From positions 62,001-126,000 of the forward strand of contig CAKTDA010000004.1 in the NCBI GenBank assembly GCA_934541105.1: 64,000 bases of DNA, written 5' to 3'. Origin of the DNA: an uncultured Luteitalea sp. (lineage in GTDB: Bacteria > Acidobacteriota > Vicinamibacteria > Vicinamibacterales > Vicinamibacteraceae). The position numbers were made by a program, and so were the translations under genes. Shown here piece after piece: positions 51,746-60,166 of this stretch (positions are counted from its first letter, which is position 1; each line of letters begins with the position of its first letter). The notes beneath the pieces were generated by a model, which was not told the origin of the DNA, ran no database searches, and worked only from the letters and a program-made list of their open reading frames with translations.

Positions 51746-52354
51746 GTGCGCGTCCGGGCCGCAGTCATCGCGCTGGCGGCAGTGCTCGGCGTGTCCATCG
51801 CGACCGCGCAAGCGCCGCAGGACCTGTCGGGCTCGTGGCGGCTCGATGCCAACGCCAGCGAGGCACCGGGCACGGGCGGCGCCGACGGGGGCGGGTCGCG
51901 CGGCGGCCGCGCACCGCTCGGCGGGTTCGGCATGCCGGGCCGGCAGCCGATGGGCGGCTTCGGGGCGCCGGGGGGCATGGCGCCGCCGATGATCGATCCG
52001 GAGGTACGCCAGCAGCGCATGGACCTGCTGCGCGAACTGCTCCAGCCAATCCGTCGCCTCACGATTGCGCAGGACGCCTCGTCGGTGTCGTTCACCTACG
52101 AGGACGGCCGCACCGTGCGCTATCGCACCAGCGGCAAGGCCGAGAAGCACCAGGCCCTCAACGGCGTCGTCGAGACCGAGACGCGCTGGAAGAAGGGCCG
52201 GCTCGTGCGCGAGACGCACCTCGACGATGGGATGACGATCGAGGAGACGTTCTGGATCGACGCGCCGCGCGTGCTCGTGATGGAATTGGAGACGAGCGGC
52301 GGACCGGGCCGCCGCAAGCCGGCCCGCCGCGTGTACGAAGCCGTAGACGACTGA
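51746..52354 (+). CDS. Exported protein of unknown function
   Basis: 202 residues. Signal peptide (VIALAAVLGVSIATAQAPQ), then DLSGSWRLDANASEAP, a start often seen in lipocalin-like or DUF-type secreted proteins of this group, and a Gly/Met-rich low-complexity part (GGFGMPGRQPMGGFGAPG). The C-terminal part is beta-rich (LTIAQDASSVSFTYEDG, GRLVRETHLDDGMTIEETFW), as in lipocalin-type barrels. Function unknown. GTG start lies one base after the preceding stop (TGACGTG), so it belongs to the same operon. Confidence 0.72.
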   Translation: MRVRAAVIALAAVLGVSIATAQAPQDLSGSWRLDANASEAPGTGGADGGGSRGGRAPLGGFGMPGRQPMGGFGAPGGMAPPMIDPEVRQQRMDLLRELLQPIRRLTIAQDASSVSFTYEDGRTVRYRTSGKAEKHQALNGVVETETRWKKGRLVRETHLDDGMTIEETFWIDAPRVLVMELETSGGPGRRKPARRVYEAVDD

Positions 52355-52365
52355 TCCTGCCCGTC

Positions 52366-53166
52366 ATGCACCCAGACATCTCTCGCGCATTTGACCTGGC
52401 CGGGCGCGCGGCGCTCGTCACCGGATCCACGTCCGGCATCGGCAAGGGCATCGCCCTGCAACTCGCGGCGCTCGGCGCCGGCGTCATCGTGAACGGGCGC
52501 TCGGAGGCGCGCGGGCGGGAGGTCGTCGACGCGATCGTCGGGGCTGGCGGGCGTGCGGCGTTCGAGGCCTGCGACCTGACCGACGTCGCCGACTGCGGCA
52601 CGCTCGTGGATCGCGCGGCCAGGCATTTCGGACGTCTCGACATCCTCGTCAACAACGCCGCCGACACCTCGCGCGGCGACGTGCGCACGACGACGATCGA
52701 GGACTGGGATCGGATCCACGCCATCAACCTGCGCGCGCCGTTCATCCTGATGCAGGCCGCGGTGCCGCACCTCGAGCGCCAGGGCGGCGGCGCCATCCTC
52801 AACATCGGATCGGTGAACGCCTACATCGGCGAGCCGAAACTGACGGCGTACTCGGCGGCAAAGGGCGGCCTGATGACGCTCACGAAGAACGCGGCGGCCC
52901 AGCTCAATGCGGTGAGGATCCGCGTCAACCAGATCAACGCCGGCTGGACGCTCACCGAGGGCGAGGACAAGGTCAAGCGCGAGCAGGAAGGGAAGGGCGA
53001 CGAGTGGCTTGCCGAGGCCGTCGCCACGCGTCCGTTCGGGCGCATGCTGGAGCCGGCCGACATCGCGTACGCGGTCGCATACTATGTCTCGGATGCAGGC
53101 GCCTGCGTGACCGGTTCGATCATGGACCTCGAGCAGTACCCGGTCGGCGCACCGCCGGCCTGGTGA
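52366..53166 (+). CDS. Short-chain dehydrogenase/reductase (SDR)
   Basis: 266-residue classical SDR. Cofactor loop ALVTGSTSGIGKGIALQL, ILVNNAADTSR (NNAG-type), active-site Ser in LNIGSVNAYIG and YSAAKGGLMTL giving the YxxxK pair. An Arg-rich start to the cofactor region (NGRSEARG) favours NADP, tentatively. Substrate unknown; context with polyol/sugar dehydrogenases suggests a sugar-derived hydroxyl. It lies 11 bp after the exported protein gene and 70 bp before the isomerase, with a heptamer array in that gap. Confidence 0.9.
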   Translation: MHPDISRAFDLAGRAALVTGSTSGIGKGIALQLAALGAGVIVNGRSEARGREVVDAIVGAGGRAAFEACDLTDVADCGTLVDRAARHFGRLDILVNNAADTSRGDVRTTTIEDWDRIHAINLRAPFILMQAAVPHLERQGGGAILNIGSVNAYIGEPKLTAYSAAKGGLMTLTKNAAAQLNAVRIRVNQINAGWTLTEGEDKVKREQEGKGDEWLAEAVATRPFGRMLEPADIAYAVAYYVSDAGACVTGSIMDLEQYPVGAPPAW

Positions 53167-53181
53167 ACGACACGTCAGCGT

Positions 53182-53237
53182 TGCCTCCCGAATCCCGAAT
53201 CCCGAATCCCGAGCCCCGAATCCCAAGCCCCGAGCTG
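53182..53237. repeat. Heptamer tandem array (CCCGAAT type) abutting a start codon
   Basis: Seven consecutive 7-bp units: TCCCGAA three times, TCCCGAG, CCCCGAA, TCCCAAG, CCCCGAG, then CTG and the ATG at 53238. No Shine-Dalgarno is present between. Confidence 0.85.
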
Positions 53238-54122
53238 ATGCCGCCCCGGATTTCAGTCTTCCCGAAGTGCTACTTCGACGAGTTGTGCGCCGGCACGATG
53301 GACTACCTGCAGTGGCTTCGCGATGCGAAGGCCCTTGGCGGGGAAGGCATCGAGCACTACGACGGCTTCCTCACGCCGCTCGGGCCCGATGCCGCACGCC
53401 GCGTGCGTGACGTGATGGAGGAGACGGGGCAGGCGTCGTCGCTGTTGTGCTTCTCGCCGGACTTCACGCATCCCGATGCCGATGAGCGCGCGCGGCAGGT
53501 GCAGCGGCAGAAGGCCGCCATCGACATGTCGGTCGCGCTCGGTCTGCGGCACTGCCGCACGTTGAGCGGCCAGCGACTGCCGGGGATGTCGCGCGCGGAG
53601 GGCGTGCAGCGCACCGTCGAGGGCATCCGCGCATCGCTCGACTACGCGGCAGAACGCGACGTGGTGCTCTGCATGGAGAACCACTACAAGGACGGCAACT
53701 GGACGTACCCGGAGTTTGCGCAGGCCGAGGACGTGTTCCTCGAGATCATCGACCAGATCGACCACCCGTCCTTCGGCGTGCAGTACGATCCCTCGAACGC
53801 CATCGTCGGCGGGTACGATCCGGTGGCGTTCCTCGATCGCGTGAAGCACCGGGTCGTGAGCATGCACGCGTCCGACCGGTACCTGGTCCCCGGTGCGACG
53901 CTCGACGACCTGAAGGAAACCGACGGCAGCACCGGCTACAGCGACAAGCTGAAGCACGGTGAGACGGGCAAGGGCCTGAACGACTACGACGCCATCTTCC
54001 GCATCCTCGCCGGGATCGGATACGACGGCTGGATTTCCATCGAGGACGGCATGAACGGCCTCGACGAGCTCGCGCGATCGGCCGAGTTCCTGAAGGCGAA
54101 GCGCGCGCAGCACTACTCGTAG
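53238..54122 (+). CDS. Sugar phosphate isomerase/epimerase (xylose-isomerase-like TIM barrel)
   Basis: 294-residue TIM-barrel protein of the AP endonuclease 2/xylose isomerase-like family. Metal-ligand positions fit: Glu in CMENHYKDG, Asp in FGVQYDPSNAIVGG, His in HRVVSMHASD and Glu in WISIEDGMNG. Members isomerise or epimerise keto-sugars and inosose derivatives; specificity cannot be told. The start at 53238 directly follows a heptamer array. A longer in-frame reading passes through that array and the SDR end and is rejected. Next gene, aguB, is 57 bp away, with another array between. Confidence 0.88.
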   Translation: MPPRISVFPKCYFDELCAGTMDYLQWLRDAKALGGEGIEHYDGFLTPLGPDAARRVRDVMEETGQASSLLCFSPDFTHPDADERARQVQRQKAAIDMSVALGLRHCRTLSGQRLPGMSRAEGVQRTVEGIRASLDYAAERDVVLCMENHYKDGNWTYPEFAQAEDVFLEIIDQIDHPSFGVQYDPSNAIVGGYDPVAFLDRVKHRVVSMHASDRYLVPGATLDDLKETDGSTGYSDKLKHGETGKGLNDYDAIFRILAGIGYDGWISIEDGMNGLDELARSAEFLKAKRAQHYS

Positions 54123-54178
54123 GCTGTAGGCCGTAGGCCGTAGGCGGTAGGCCCTACAACCTGTAGTCTGTAAGCTGC
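54122..54178. repeat. Heptamer tandem array (GYnGTAG type) abutting aguB
   Basis: GCTGTAG, GCCGTAG, GCCGTAG, GCGGTAG, then GCCCTAC, AACCTGT, AGTCTGT, AAGCTGC right before the ATG at 54180. Related units recur at 56120-56177 and 62180-62202. Confidence 0.85.
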
Positions 54179-54179
54179 C

Positions 54180-55064
54180 ATGGCGAAGAAGCAATCCTCC
54201 TCCAACCCGGTCGTCGGGCTCGTGCAGATGACCTGCTCGCCCAATCCCGACGAGAACCTCGAGAAGGCCATCAGCCGCATCGGCGAGGCCGCGTCGCGCG
54301 GCGCGACGATCGTGTGCCTCCAGGAGCTGTTCCGGTCGCAGTACTTCTGCCAGACCGAGGACATCGAGCTGTTCAAGCTTGCCGAGCCGATTCCGGGACC
54401 GACGACGGAACGGCTTGCGGCGGTGGCACGCGAGCACGGCGTGGTCCTCGTGGCGTCGTTGTTCGAGCGGCGTGCGGCCGGCCTCTACCACAACACGGCG
54501 GTGATCTTCGACGCCGACGGGGCGGTGGTCGGCAAGTACCGGAAGATGCACATCCCGGACGACCCGCTGTTCTACGAGAAGTTCTACTTCACGCCGGGCG
54601 ACATCGGCTTCAAGGTGCACGACACGTCGCAGGGGCAATGCGGCGTGCTCGTGTGCTGGGACCAGTGGTTCCCGGAGGCGGCGCGCCTGACGGCACTGCA
54701 AGGTGCCGAGTTCCTGTTCTATCCGACGGCGATCGGCTGGCTGCCCGGCGAGCAGGAGGAGATGAACCTCGCCCAGCACCAGGCGTGGGAAACCGCGCAG
54801 CGCGCCCACGCGATTGCCAACGGCGTGTTCGTCGTCGCGGTGAACCGCGTGGGCCGCGAGGGCGAGCTCCAGTTCTGGGGGCAGTCGTTCGTCGCCGATC
54901 CGTTCGGCCGCATCATCGCCAAGGCGTCATCGGACGCCGAGGAGATCCTGATCGTCGAGTGCGACCTCTCGCTGATCGAGCGGACGCGCCAGAACTGGCC
55001 GTTCCTGCGCGATCGCCGCATCGACGCCTATGCGCCCATCACGCAGCGGCTGATCGAATCGTGA
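54180..55064 (+). CDS. aguB: N-carbamoylputrescine amidohydrolase
   Basis: 294-residue nitrilase-superfamily enzyme that converts N-carbamoylputrescine to putrescine, CO2 and ammonia. The Glu-Lys-Cys triad is visible: Glu49 in CLQELFRSQYFC, Lys122 in KYRKMHIPDD, Cys159 in VLVCWDQWFPEAARL. FRSQYFCQ and EKFYFTPGD are characteristic of the AguB clade rather than general nitrilases. Overlaps aguA by four bases (GTGA), giving the full agmatine-to-putrescine pathway. Confidence 0.95.
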   Translation: MAKKQSSSNPVVGLVQMTCSPNPDENLEKAISRIGEAASRGATIVCLQELFRSQYFCQTEDIELFKLAEPIPGPTTERLAAVAREHGVVLVASLFERRAAGLYHNTAVIFDADGAVVGKYRKMHIPDDPLFYEKFYFTPGDIGFKVHDTSQGQCGVLVCWDQWFPEAARLTALQGAEFLFYPTAIGWLPGEQEEMNLAQHQAWETAQRAHAIANGVFVVAVNRVGREGELQFWGQSFVADPFGRIIAKASSDAEEILIVECDLSLIERTRQNWPFLRDRRIDAYAPITQRLIES

Positions 55065-56113
55065 CCGCACCTCGCACGCCCGCGTCGCTCGGCTACCGCA
55101 TGCCCGCCGAGTGGCATCCGCACGCGGCCACGTGGCTGACGTGGCCGAAGGATCCCGTCACCTGGCCCGATCGCGTGCCGGAGGTGCAGGAGGTCTACCT
55201 GCAGTTCCTCGACGCCCTCACGCCGCACGAGCGCGTGTGCCTGCTCGTGGACGACGAGGGTGTGGCCGAGGACGTGCGTGCGCGCTGCCGCGGGCGCGCC
55301 GTCGATGCGGGCAACCTCGAGTTCGTGGTCGTCGAGACCGTGGACTCGTGGATTCGCGACTACGGCCCGAACTTCCTGCTCGGACCAGGCGATCGACTCG
55401 CCTTCAATCACTGGGGCTTCAATGCGTGGGGCGGCAAGTACGAAGCGCTCATGCGCGATGCCTCGGTACCTGCGCGGCTCGACGTGCTGACGGACGTCGA
55501 GCGCTTCGAGCCGGGCATCGTGCTCGAGGGCGGGTCGATCGACGTCAACGGCGCCGGCACGGTGATCACGACCGAGCAGTGCCTGCTCAACCCGAACCGC
55601 AATCCCGGACTTGCGCGCGAACAGCTCGAGGCATACCTGCGCGACTACCTGGGTGTGCAGCAGGTGCTGTGGCTCGGCGACGGCATCGAGGGCGACGACA
55701 CCGACGGCCACGTGGACGACATCACGCGCTTTGCGACGACCGACACGATCGTCACGGCCGTCGAGGCCGACCCTGCCGACCCCAATCACGGCCCGCTCCT
55801 CGACAACGTCGCGCGCCTCCGGGCCGCGCGGCGGCCGGATGGCAGCCCCTGGCGCATCGTCGAGTTGCCGATGCCCGGCTACGTGATGGCCGACGGCGAC
55901 CGGCTGCCGGCCAGCTACGCGAACTTCTACATCGCCAACCAGGTCGTACTGGCCCCGATGTACCGGCACGCGAACGACGCGGTGGCGACGGCCATCCTCC
56001 AGGAGTTGTTCCCGGCGCACCGGGTGGTGCCCATCCAGTGTGAGGCACTCGTCTGGGGCATGGGTTCCATCCACTGCGTCACCCAGCAGCAACCGGCATC
56101 AAGGAAGGCGTAA
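55061..56113 (+). CDS. aguA: Agmatine deiminase
   Basis: 350-residue amidinotransferase-fold enzyme that turns agmatine into N-carbamoylputrescine and ammonia. Family marks: MPAEWHPHAATWLTWPKDP at the N-terminus, SWIRDYGPNFLL, GGSIDVNGAGTVITTEQC, DDTDGHVDDITRF, and the catalytic Cys339 in MGSIHCVTQQQP. Start is GTG at 55061 inside the aguB stop. No speA-type arginine decarboxylase is in the window, so the agmatine source is elsewhere or external. A heptamer-built stem-loop follows the stop. Confidence 0.95.
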   Translation: MTAPRTPASLGYRMPAEWHPHAATWLTWPKDPVTWPDRVPEVQEVYLQFLDALTPHERVCLLVDDEGVAEDVRARCRGRAVDAGNLEFVVVETVDSWIRDYGPNFLLGPGDRLAFNHWGFNAWGGKYEALMRDASVPARLDVLTDVERFEPGIVLEGGSIDVNGAGTVITTEQCLLNPNRNPGLAREQLEAYLRDYLGVQQVLWLGDGIEGDDTDGHVDDITRFATTDTIVTAVEADPADPNHGPLLDNVARLRAARRPDGSPWRIVELPMPGYVMADGDRLPASYANFYIANQVVLAPMYRHANDAVATAILQELFPAHRVVPIQCEALVWGMGSIHCVTQQQPASRKA

Positions 56114-56116
56114 AAG

Positions 56117-56177
56117 GGGCCTGCAGCCTGCAGCCTGCAGCCTGCACGTAGGCTGTAGGCCCGTAGGCTGCAGGCCC
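56117..56177 (+). terminator. Heptamer array folding into a 12-bp stem, after aguA
   Basis: GCCTGCA is repeated four times, then CGTAGGC, TGTAGGC units. The outer arms GGGCCTGCAGCC (56117-56128) and GGCTGCAGGCCC (56166-56177) are exact complements, and inner units pair too. Just after the aguA stop, so it may end transcription. No T-run. Confidence 0.6.
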
Positions 56178-56214
56178 ACCCGATGGGCCCCGCCTCGCGT
56201 CCGTGATTCGGTTG

Positions 56215-56220
56215 TACACT
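56215..56220 (+). promoter_or_regulatory. Candidate -10 of the GMC oxidoreductase gene
   Basis: TACACT within GTTGTACACTTCGG, about 42 bp before the ATG at 56263, leaving a short leader with GAGG near 56250. No clear -35. Confidence 0.3.
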
Positions 56221-56262
56221 TCGGTGGTTTCATCATCGACTGATCGCGAGGTCCAGGCACAG

Positions 56263-57978
56263 ATGCAGGTCATCCGTTCCCCGAAGGTGTACGACGTGGT
56301 CGTCGTCGGCTCGGGCGCCGGCGGCGGGATTGCCGCCAAGGTGCTCACCGAAGCCGGTGCCGAGGTGTGCATGCTCGAGGCCGGGCCGATGTGGGACCAG
56401 GCCCGCGACGGCAAGATGCTCGGATGGCCGTACGAGTCGCCGCGCCGCGGCGCGCCGACCGAGCGGCCGTTCGGCGAGTTCGACGCGGCGTGGGGCGGCT
56501 GGGAGCTGCCCGGCGAGCCGTACACGTCGGCCCCCGGATCGCAGTTCGACTGGTTCCGCGCGCGCATGCTGGGCGGCCGCACGAACCACTGGGGCCGCAT
56601 CTCGCTGCGGTGGGGGCCCGACGACTTCCGGCGCAAGGGCGTCGACGGCCTCGGCGACGACTGGCCGATCACCTACGACGACATCAAGCCGTACTACGAC
56701 AGGCTCGACGAGTTCGTCGGCATCTTCGGGTCCAACCACGCGGCCGAAACCGGGTTGCACAACGAGCCGGACGGCAGGTTCCAGCCGCCGCCGTTGCCGC
56801 GTGCCTATGAGCTGTACTTCAAGCAGGCGGCCGATCGCCTGAAGATCGCGTGCGTTCCGTCGCGGCTGTCGATCCTCACGCGGCCGCTCAACGGGCGCGC
56901 GGCGTGCCACTACTGCGCGCAGTGCGGGCGCGGCTGCACCACGCACTCGAACTTCCAGTCGCCGACCGTGCTGATCCCGCCGGCCATGGCCACCGGCAAG
57001 CTCACGGTCGTGCCCGACGCGATGGCGCGCGAGGTGCTGAGCAACGCCGAGGGCCGCGCCACCGGCGTGTCGTACGTGGACACGACGACGGGCGAGGAGC
57101 GCACGGTGCAGGGCCGCATCATCGTGCTCGCGGCAAGCGCGTGCGAGACGGCACGCCTGCTGCTGAACTCGAAGTCGGCGCGCTTCCCGAACGGCCTCGC
57201 CAACGGCAGCGGCGTCGTCGGCAAGTACCTCACCGATTCGACGGGCGCCAGCCTCTCGGGCTTCATCCCGAAGATGGTCGGCATGCCGATGCACAACGAG
57301 GACGGCACGGGCGGCATGCACCTCTACATGCCGTGGTGGCTGCACAACGTCAAGGACAAGCTGCCGTTCCCGCGCGGGTACCACATCGAGCCGGGCGGCG
57401 GGCGCCGCATGCCGGGCTTCGGGTTCATGGGCGGCATCGATCGGCACCCGGGCGGATCGGGCGGCGGCTACGGCGCGGGGCTCAAGGAGGAGTACCGCCG
57501 CCTGTGGGGCGCGACGATCGGCTTTGCCGGCCGCGGCGAGATGGTGCCCAATCCCGACACCTACATGGACATCGACCCGAACGTCGTGGACAAGTGGGGC
57601 ATCCCGGTGCCGCGCTTCCACTGGAAGTTCGGCGATGCCGAGCGACTCCAGGCCAGGCACATGATGGAGACGTTCACGGCGCTGATCGAGGAGATGGGCG
57701 GCACCGTCCTCGGACGCGTGCCCGGGCCCGAGGACGACTACGGCCTCGCGGCGGGCGGACGCATCATCCACGAGGCGGGCGTGGTTCGCATGGGCAACGA
57801 CCCGAACACGTCGGCGCTCAACGCGCACTGCCAGGCGCACGAGGTGAAGAACCTGTTTGTCGCCGACGCCGGGCCGTTCGTCTCGCAGGCCGACAAGAAC
57901 CTCACCTGGACGATCATGGCGCTCGCCTGGCGTACGTGCGACTACGTGGCCGAGCAGCGCAAGGCTCTCGCGATCTAG
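56263..57978 (+). CDS. GMC family FAD oxidoreductase (gluconate/sugar dehydrogenase large subunit type)
   Basis: 571-residue flavoprotein. FAD-binding VVVVGSGAGGGIAAKVL at the N-terminus (near residue 12), then RMLGGRTNHWGRISLRWG, CHYCAQCGRGCTTH with clustered Cys, and the C-terminal GVVRMGNDPNTSALN and NLFVADAGPFVSQADKN, as in GMC enzymes related to gluconate 2-dehydrogenase. Oxidises sugar or sugar-acid hydroxyls, passing electrons to a cytochrome. The start at 56263 is chosen as the FAD motif follows closely; a GTG at 56203 would add 20 residues. It is followed by its usual partner, subunit 3. Confidence 0.92.
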   Translation: MQVIRSPKVYDVVVVGSGAGGGIAAKVLTEAGAEVCMLEAGPMWDQARDGKMLGWPYESPRRGAPTERPFGEFDAAWGGWELPGEPYTSAPGSQFDWFRARMLGGRTNHWGRISLRWGPDDFRRKGVDGLGDDWPITYDDIKPYYDRLDEFVGIFGSNHAAETGLHNEPDGRFQPPPLPRAYELYFKQAADRLKIACVPSRLSILTRPLNGRAACHYCAQCGRGCTTHSNFQSPTVLIPPAMATGKLTVVPDAMAREVLSNAEGRATGVSYVDTTTGEERTVQGRIIVLAASACETARLLLNSKSARFPNGLANGSGVVGKYLTDSTGASLSGFIPKMVGMPMHNEDGTGGMHLYMPWWLHNVKDKLPFPRGYHIEPGGGRRMPGFGFMGGIDRHPGGSGGGYGAGLKEEYRRLWGATIGFAGRGEMVPNPDTYMDIDPNVVDKWGIPVPRFHWKFGDAERLQARHMMETFTALIEEMGGTVLGRVPGPEDDYGLAAGGRIIHEAGVVRMGNDPNTSALNAHCQAHEVKNLFVADAGPFVSQADKNLTWTIMALAWRTCDYVAEQRKALAI

Positions 57979-57986
57979 GAACCGAC

Positions 57987-58622
57987 ATGGACACGTTGAA
58001 TCGACGCAGGATGCTCAAGGTGCTCGGCAGCGCGCCCGCGGTGGCCGGGATTGCGTGGACCGAAGCCGAGGCACAGCAGGCGCACCAGCACGCACAGCAG
58101 GCGCGGCAGGGCGCCGCAGCCGCGAAGGCCGCGTATGCGCCGAAGTACTTCACGCCGCACGAGTACGCCACGGTGACGGCGTTTGCGAACCTGATCATCC
58201 CGAAGGACGCGCGGTCGGGCGACGCGAGTGCCGCCGGCGTGCCGGAGTTCATCGACTACATGATGATCGACCAGCCGGATCGGCAGCTGCTGATGCGCGG
58301 TGGCATCCGGTGGGTGGACGCCGAATGCCGCAAGCGCTACGGACAGCCGTTCGTGGCGTGCACGGCGGCGCAGCAGACGGAGCTGTGCGACGCCCTGGCG
58401 TATCCCCGGAAGGCGCGGCCCGAGCACTCGCACGGCGTGCGCTTCTTCAGCGCGATGCGCGACCTCACCGCCACCGGCTTCTTCACGAGCCGCATCGGCA
58501 TCGACGACCTCGAGTACAAGGGCAACACCTTCGTGCCCACCTGGACGGGTGCGCCCAGGGAAGCCCTCGATCACCTCGGCGTCAGCTACGACGCCGTCAA
58601 GCACTGGTATCCGGAGGGCTGA
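57987..58622 (+). CDS. Gluconate 2-dehydrogenase subunit 3 family protein
   Basis: 211-residue exported small subunit. Twin-arginine leader NRRRMLKVLGSAPAVAGIAW, then YFTPHEYATVTAFANLIIP, the family core, and KDARSGDASAAGVPEFIDYM. It carries the GMC large subunit through the Tat system and helps it assemble in the periplasm (known for the family). Starts 9 bp after the GMC gene. A hairpin follows at 58629-58648. Confidence 0.9.
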   Translation: MDTLNRRRMLKVLGSAPAVAGIAWTEAEAQQAHQHAQQARQGAAAAKAAYAPKYFTPHEYATVTAFANLIIPKDARSGDASAAGVPEFIDYMMIDQPDRQLLMRGGIRWVDAECRKRYGQPFVACTAAQQTELCDALAYPRKARPEHSHGVRFFSAMRDLTATGFFTSRIGIDDLEYKGNTFVPTWTGAPREALDHLGVSYDAVKHWYPEG

Positions 58623-58628
58623 GGCCCC

Positions 58629-58648
58629 CCGCGGGACAAGCCCCGCGG
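58629..58648 (+). terminator. Hairpin after the GMC/subunit 3 pair
   Basis: CCGCGGG, loop acaagc, CCCGCGG: a perfect 7-bp stem immediately after the stop codon at 58622. No T-run, so termination is only inferred from position. Confidence 0.45.
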
Positions 58649-58681
58649 AGGCGGAGTGCCGGTCCACCCCAGCCGCGGTGC

Positions 58682-58687
58682 TACCCT
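58682..58687 (+). promoter_or_regulatory. Candidate -10 element close to the cytochrome c-PQQ gene start
   Basis: TACCCT ends seven bases before the ATG at 58695, the spacing for a leaderless transcript. No clear -35. Confidence 0.35.
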
Positions 58688-58694
58688 ATCGCGC

Positions 58695-60149
58695 ATGCTC
58701 CTGCGTCGTTCCGCTCTCGCCCTCGGCCTCGCGCTCGTCGCGGCCGCCCCGTTGCTCCTCGCGCAGGCTCCGACACCCAGGAAGGACGTCGCCAAGGTCT
58801 GGACCGACGTCTGTGCCAGCTGCCACGGCGCCGGCATGGAAGGCGCGCAGGCGCCCAGCATGCTCGACGATGTGTGGACCACCGGGAGCGGTGACGACGC
58901 CTCGCTGGCGGCAGTGATCAAGGAAGGACGAATCGACAAGGGCATGCCGGCATTCGGCACGCTCCTCTCCGACCAGGACGTCCGCGCGATGGTCGTCTAC
59001 ATCCGTGAGACGGCCGGCAAGGCGAAGACCGCGGGCACGACGTACGCCGCGCCCGCGCCCAACGTCGTCGTGCCGAGCCAGAAGCACACGTTCCGCCTCG
59101 AGACCGTCGTCGAGGGCGTCACCACGCCATGGGGGCTCGACTTCCTGCCCGACGGGCGGATGCTGATTGCCGAGAAGGGCGGCGCGCTGCGCATCGCCGA
59201 CGCGAAGGGCGTGCTCGTGCCCGAGCCCGTGCAGGGCGTGCCGCCGGTGTGGGCCAAGGGGCAGGGCGGACTGATGGACGTCGCCGTCCACCCGCAGTAC
59301 GCGACGAATGGCTGGATCTACATCGCCTACAGCGACCCGGGCGCCAACGATTCGGCGATGACGGCGCTCATCCGCGCCCGGCTGAAGGGCCACGCGCTCG
59401 TGGACGTGGAGCCGCTCTTCAAGGCGCCGGTCGAGACGTACCGCACCGGCAACGTGCACTTCGGGTCGCGCATCGTGTTCGACGGCAAGGGCCACGTGTT
59501 CTTCTCGATCGGCGAGCGCGGGCACATGACCGATGCGCAGGACCTGACGCGCCCGAACGGCAAGGTGCACCGCATCAACGAGGACGGCAGCATCCCGGCC
59601 GACAACCCGTTTGCCGACAGGCCCGGCGCGATCAGGAGCATCTGGAGTTACGGCCACCGCAACCCGCAGGGACTCGTGCTGCATCCCTCGGGCGTGCTCT
59701 ACGACGTGGAGCACGGCCCGCGCGGCGGCGACGAGCTGAACGTCGTCCAGAAGGGGAAGAACTACGGCTGGCCGGTGATCACGTACGGCATGAACTACAA
59801 CGGCACGCCGATGACCGACAAGACGGCGGCGCCGGGCATGGAGCAGCCGATCACGTACTGGGTCCCGTCGATTGCCGTATCGTCGCTCGACGTCTACACG
59901 GGCAGCCGCTTCCCGGCATGGAAGGGGAACCTGCTCCTCGGATCGCTTGCCGCGCAGGAACTGCGGCGCCTCGAAGTCTCGGGCACGTCGGTGACGCAGG
60001 AAGTGCTGTTCAAGAACGTCGGGCGCATCCGCCACCTGCTCGAAGGTCCCGACGGCGCCATCTACATCGCCTTCAACCAGCCGGATCGGATTGCCCGTCT
60101 CGTGCCGGCCACGCCAGCGCCGACGTCGGCGTCGGCAGGCGCGAGGTAG
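58695..60149 (+). CDS. Cytochrome c / PQQ-dependent sugar dehydrogenase (GSDH) fusion
   Basis: 484 residues. Signal peptide (ALALGLALVAAAPLLLAQ), a class I cytochrome c domain with heme motif Cys40-Ala-Ser-Cys43-His44 and a likely axial Met in GMPAFGTLLSDQ, then a six-bladed GSDH propeller: PWGLDFLPDGRMLIAE, MDVAVHPQYATNGWIYIAYS, GKVHRINEDGSIPADNPF, IWSYGHRNPQGLVLHPSG and GGDELNVVQKGKNYGWP. This is the PQQ aldose dehydrogenase fold, so it can oxidise sugars in the periplasm and pass electrons straight to its own heme. Start at 58695 gives the signal peptide. No PQQ synthesis genes are in the window. Confidence 0.92.
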   Translation: MLLRRSALALGLALVAAAPLLLAQAPTPRKDVAKVWTDVCASCHGAGMEGAQAPSMLDDVWTTGSGDDASLAAVIKEGRIDKGMPAFGTLLSDQDVRAMVVYIRETAGKAKTAGTTYAAPAPNVVVPSQKHTFRLETVVEGVTTPWGLDFLPDGRMLIAEKGGALRIADAKGVLVPEPVQGVPPVWAKGQGGLMDVAVHPQYATNGWIYIAYSDPGANDSAMTALIRARLKGHALVDVEPLFKAPVETYRTGNVHFGSRIVFDGKGHVFFSIGERGHMTDAQDLTRPNGKVHRINEDGSIPADNPFADRPGAIRSIWSYGHRNPQGLVLHPSGVLYDVEHGPRGGDELNVVQKGKNYGWPVITYGMNYNGTPMTDKTAAPGMEQPITYWVPSIAVSSLDVYTGSRFPAWKGNLLLGSLAAQELRRLEVSGTSVTQEVLFKNVGRIRHLLEGPDGAIYIAFNQPDRIARLVPATPAPTSASAGAR

Positions 60150-60166
60150 CACGCGCGGACGCGCCG

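Noticed and set aside
53004..53237. In-frame extension of the isomerase gene upstream of 53238
   Set aside because: It runs through the end of the SDR gene and the CCCGAAT array, giving a PESRIPNPEPRIP-type translation that is repeat DNA, not family sequence.
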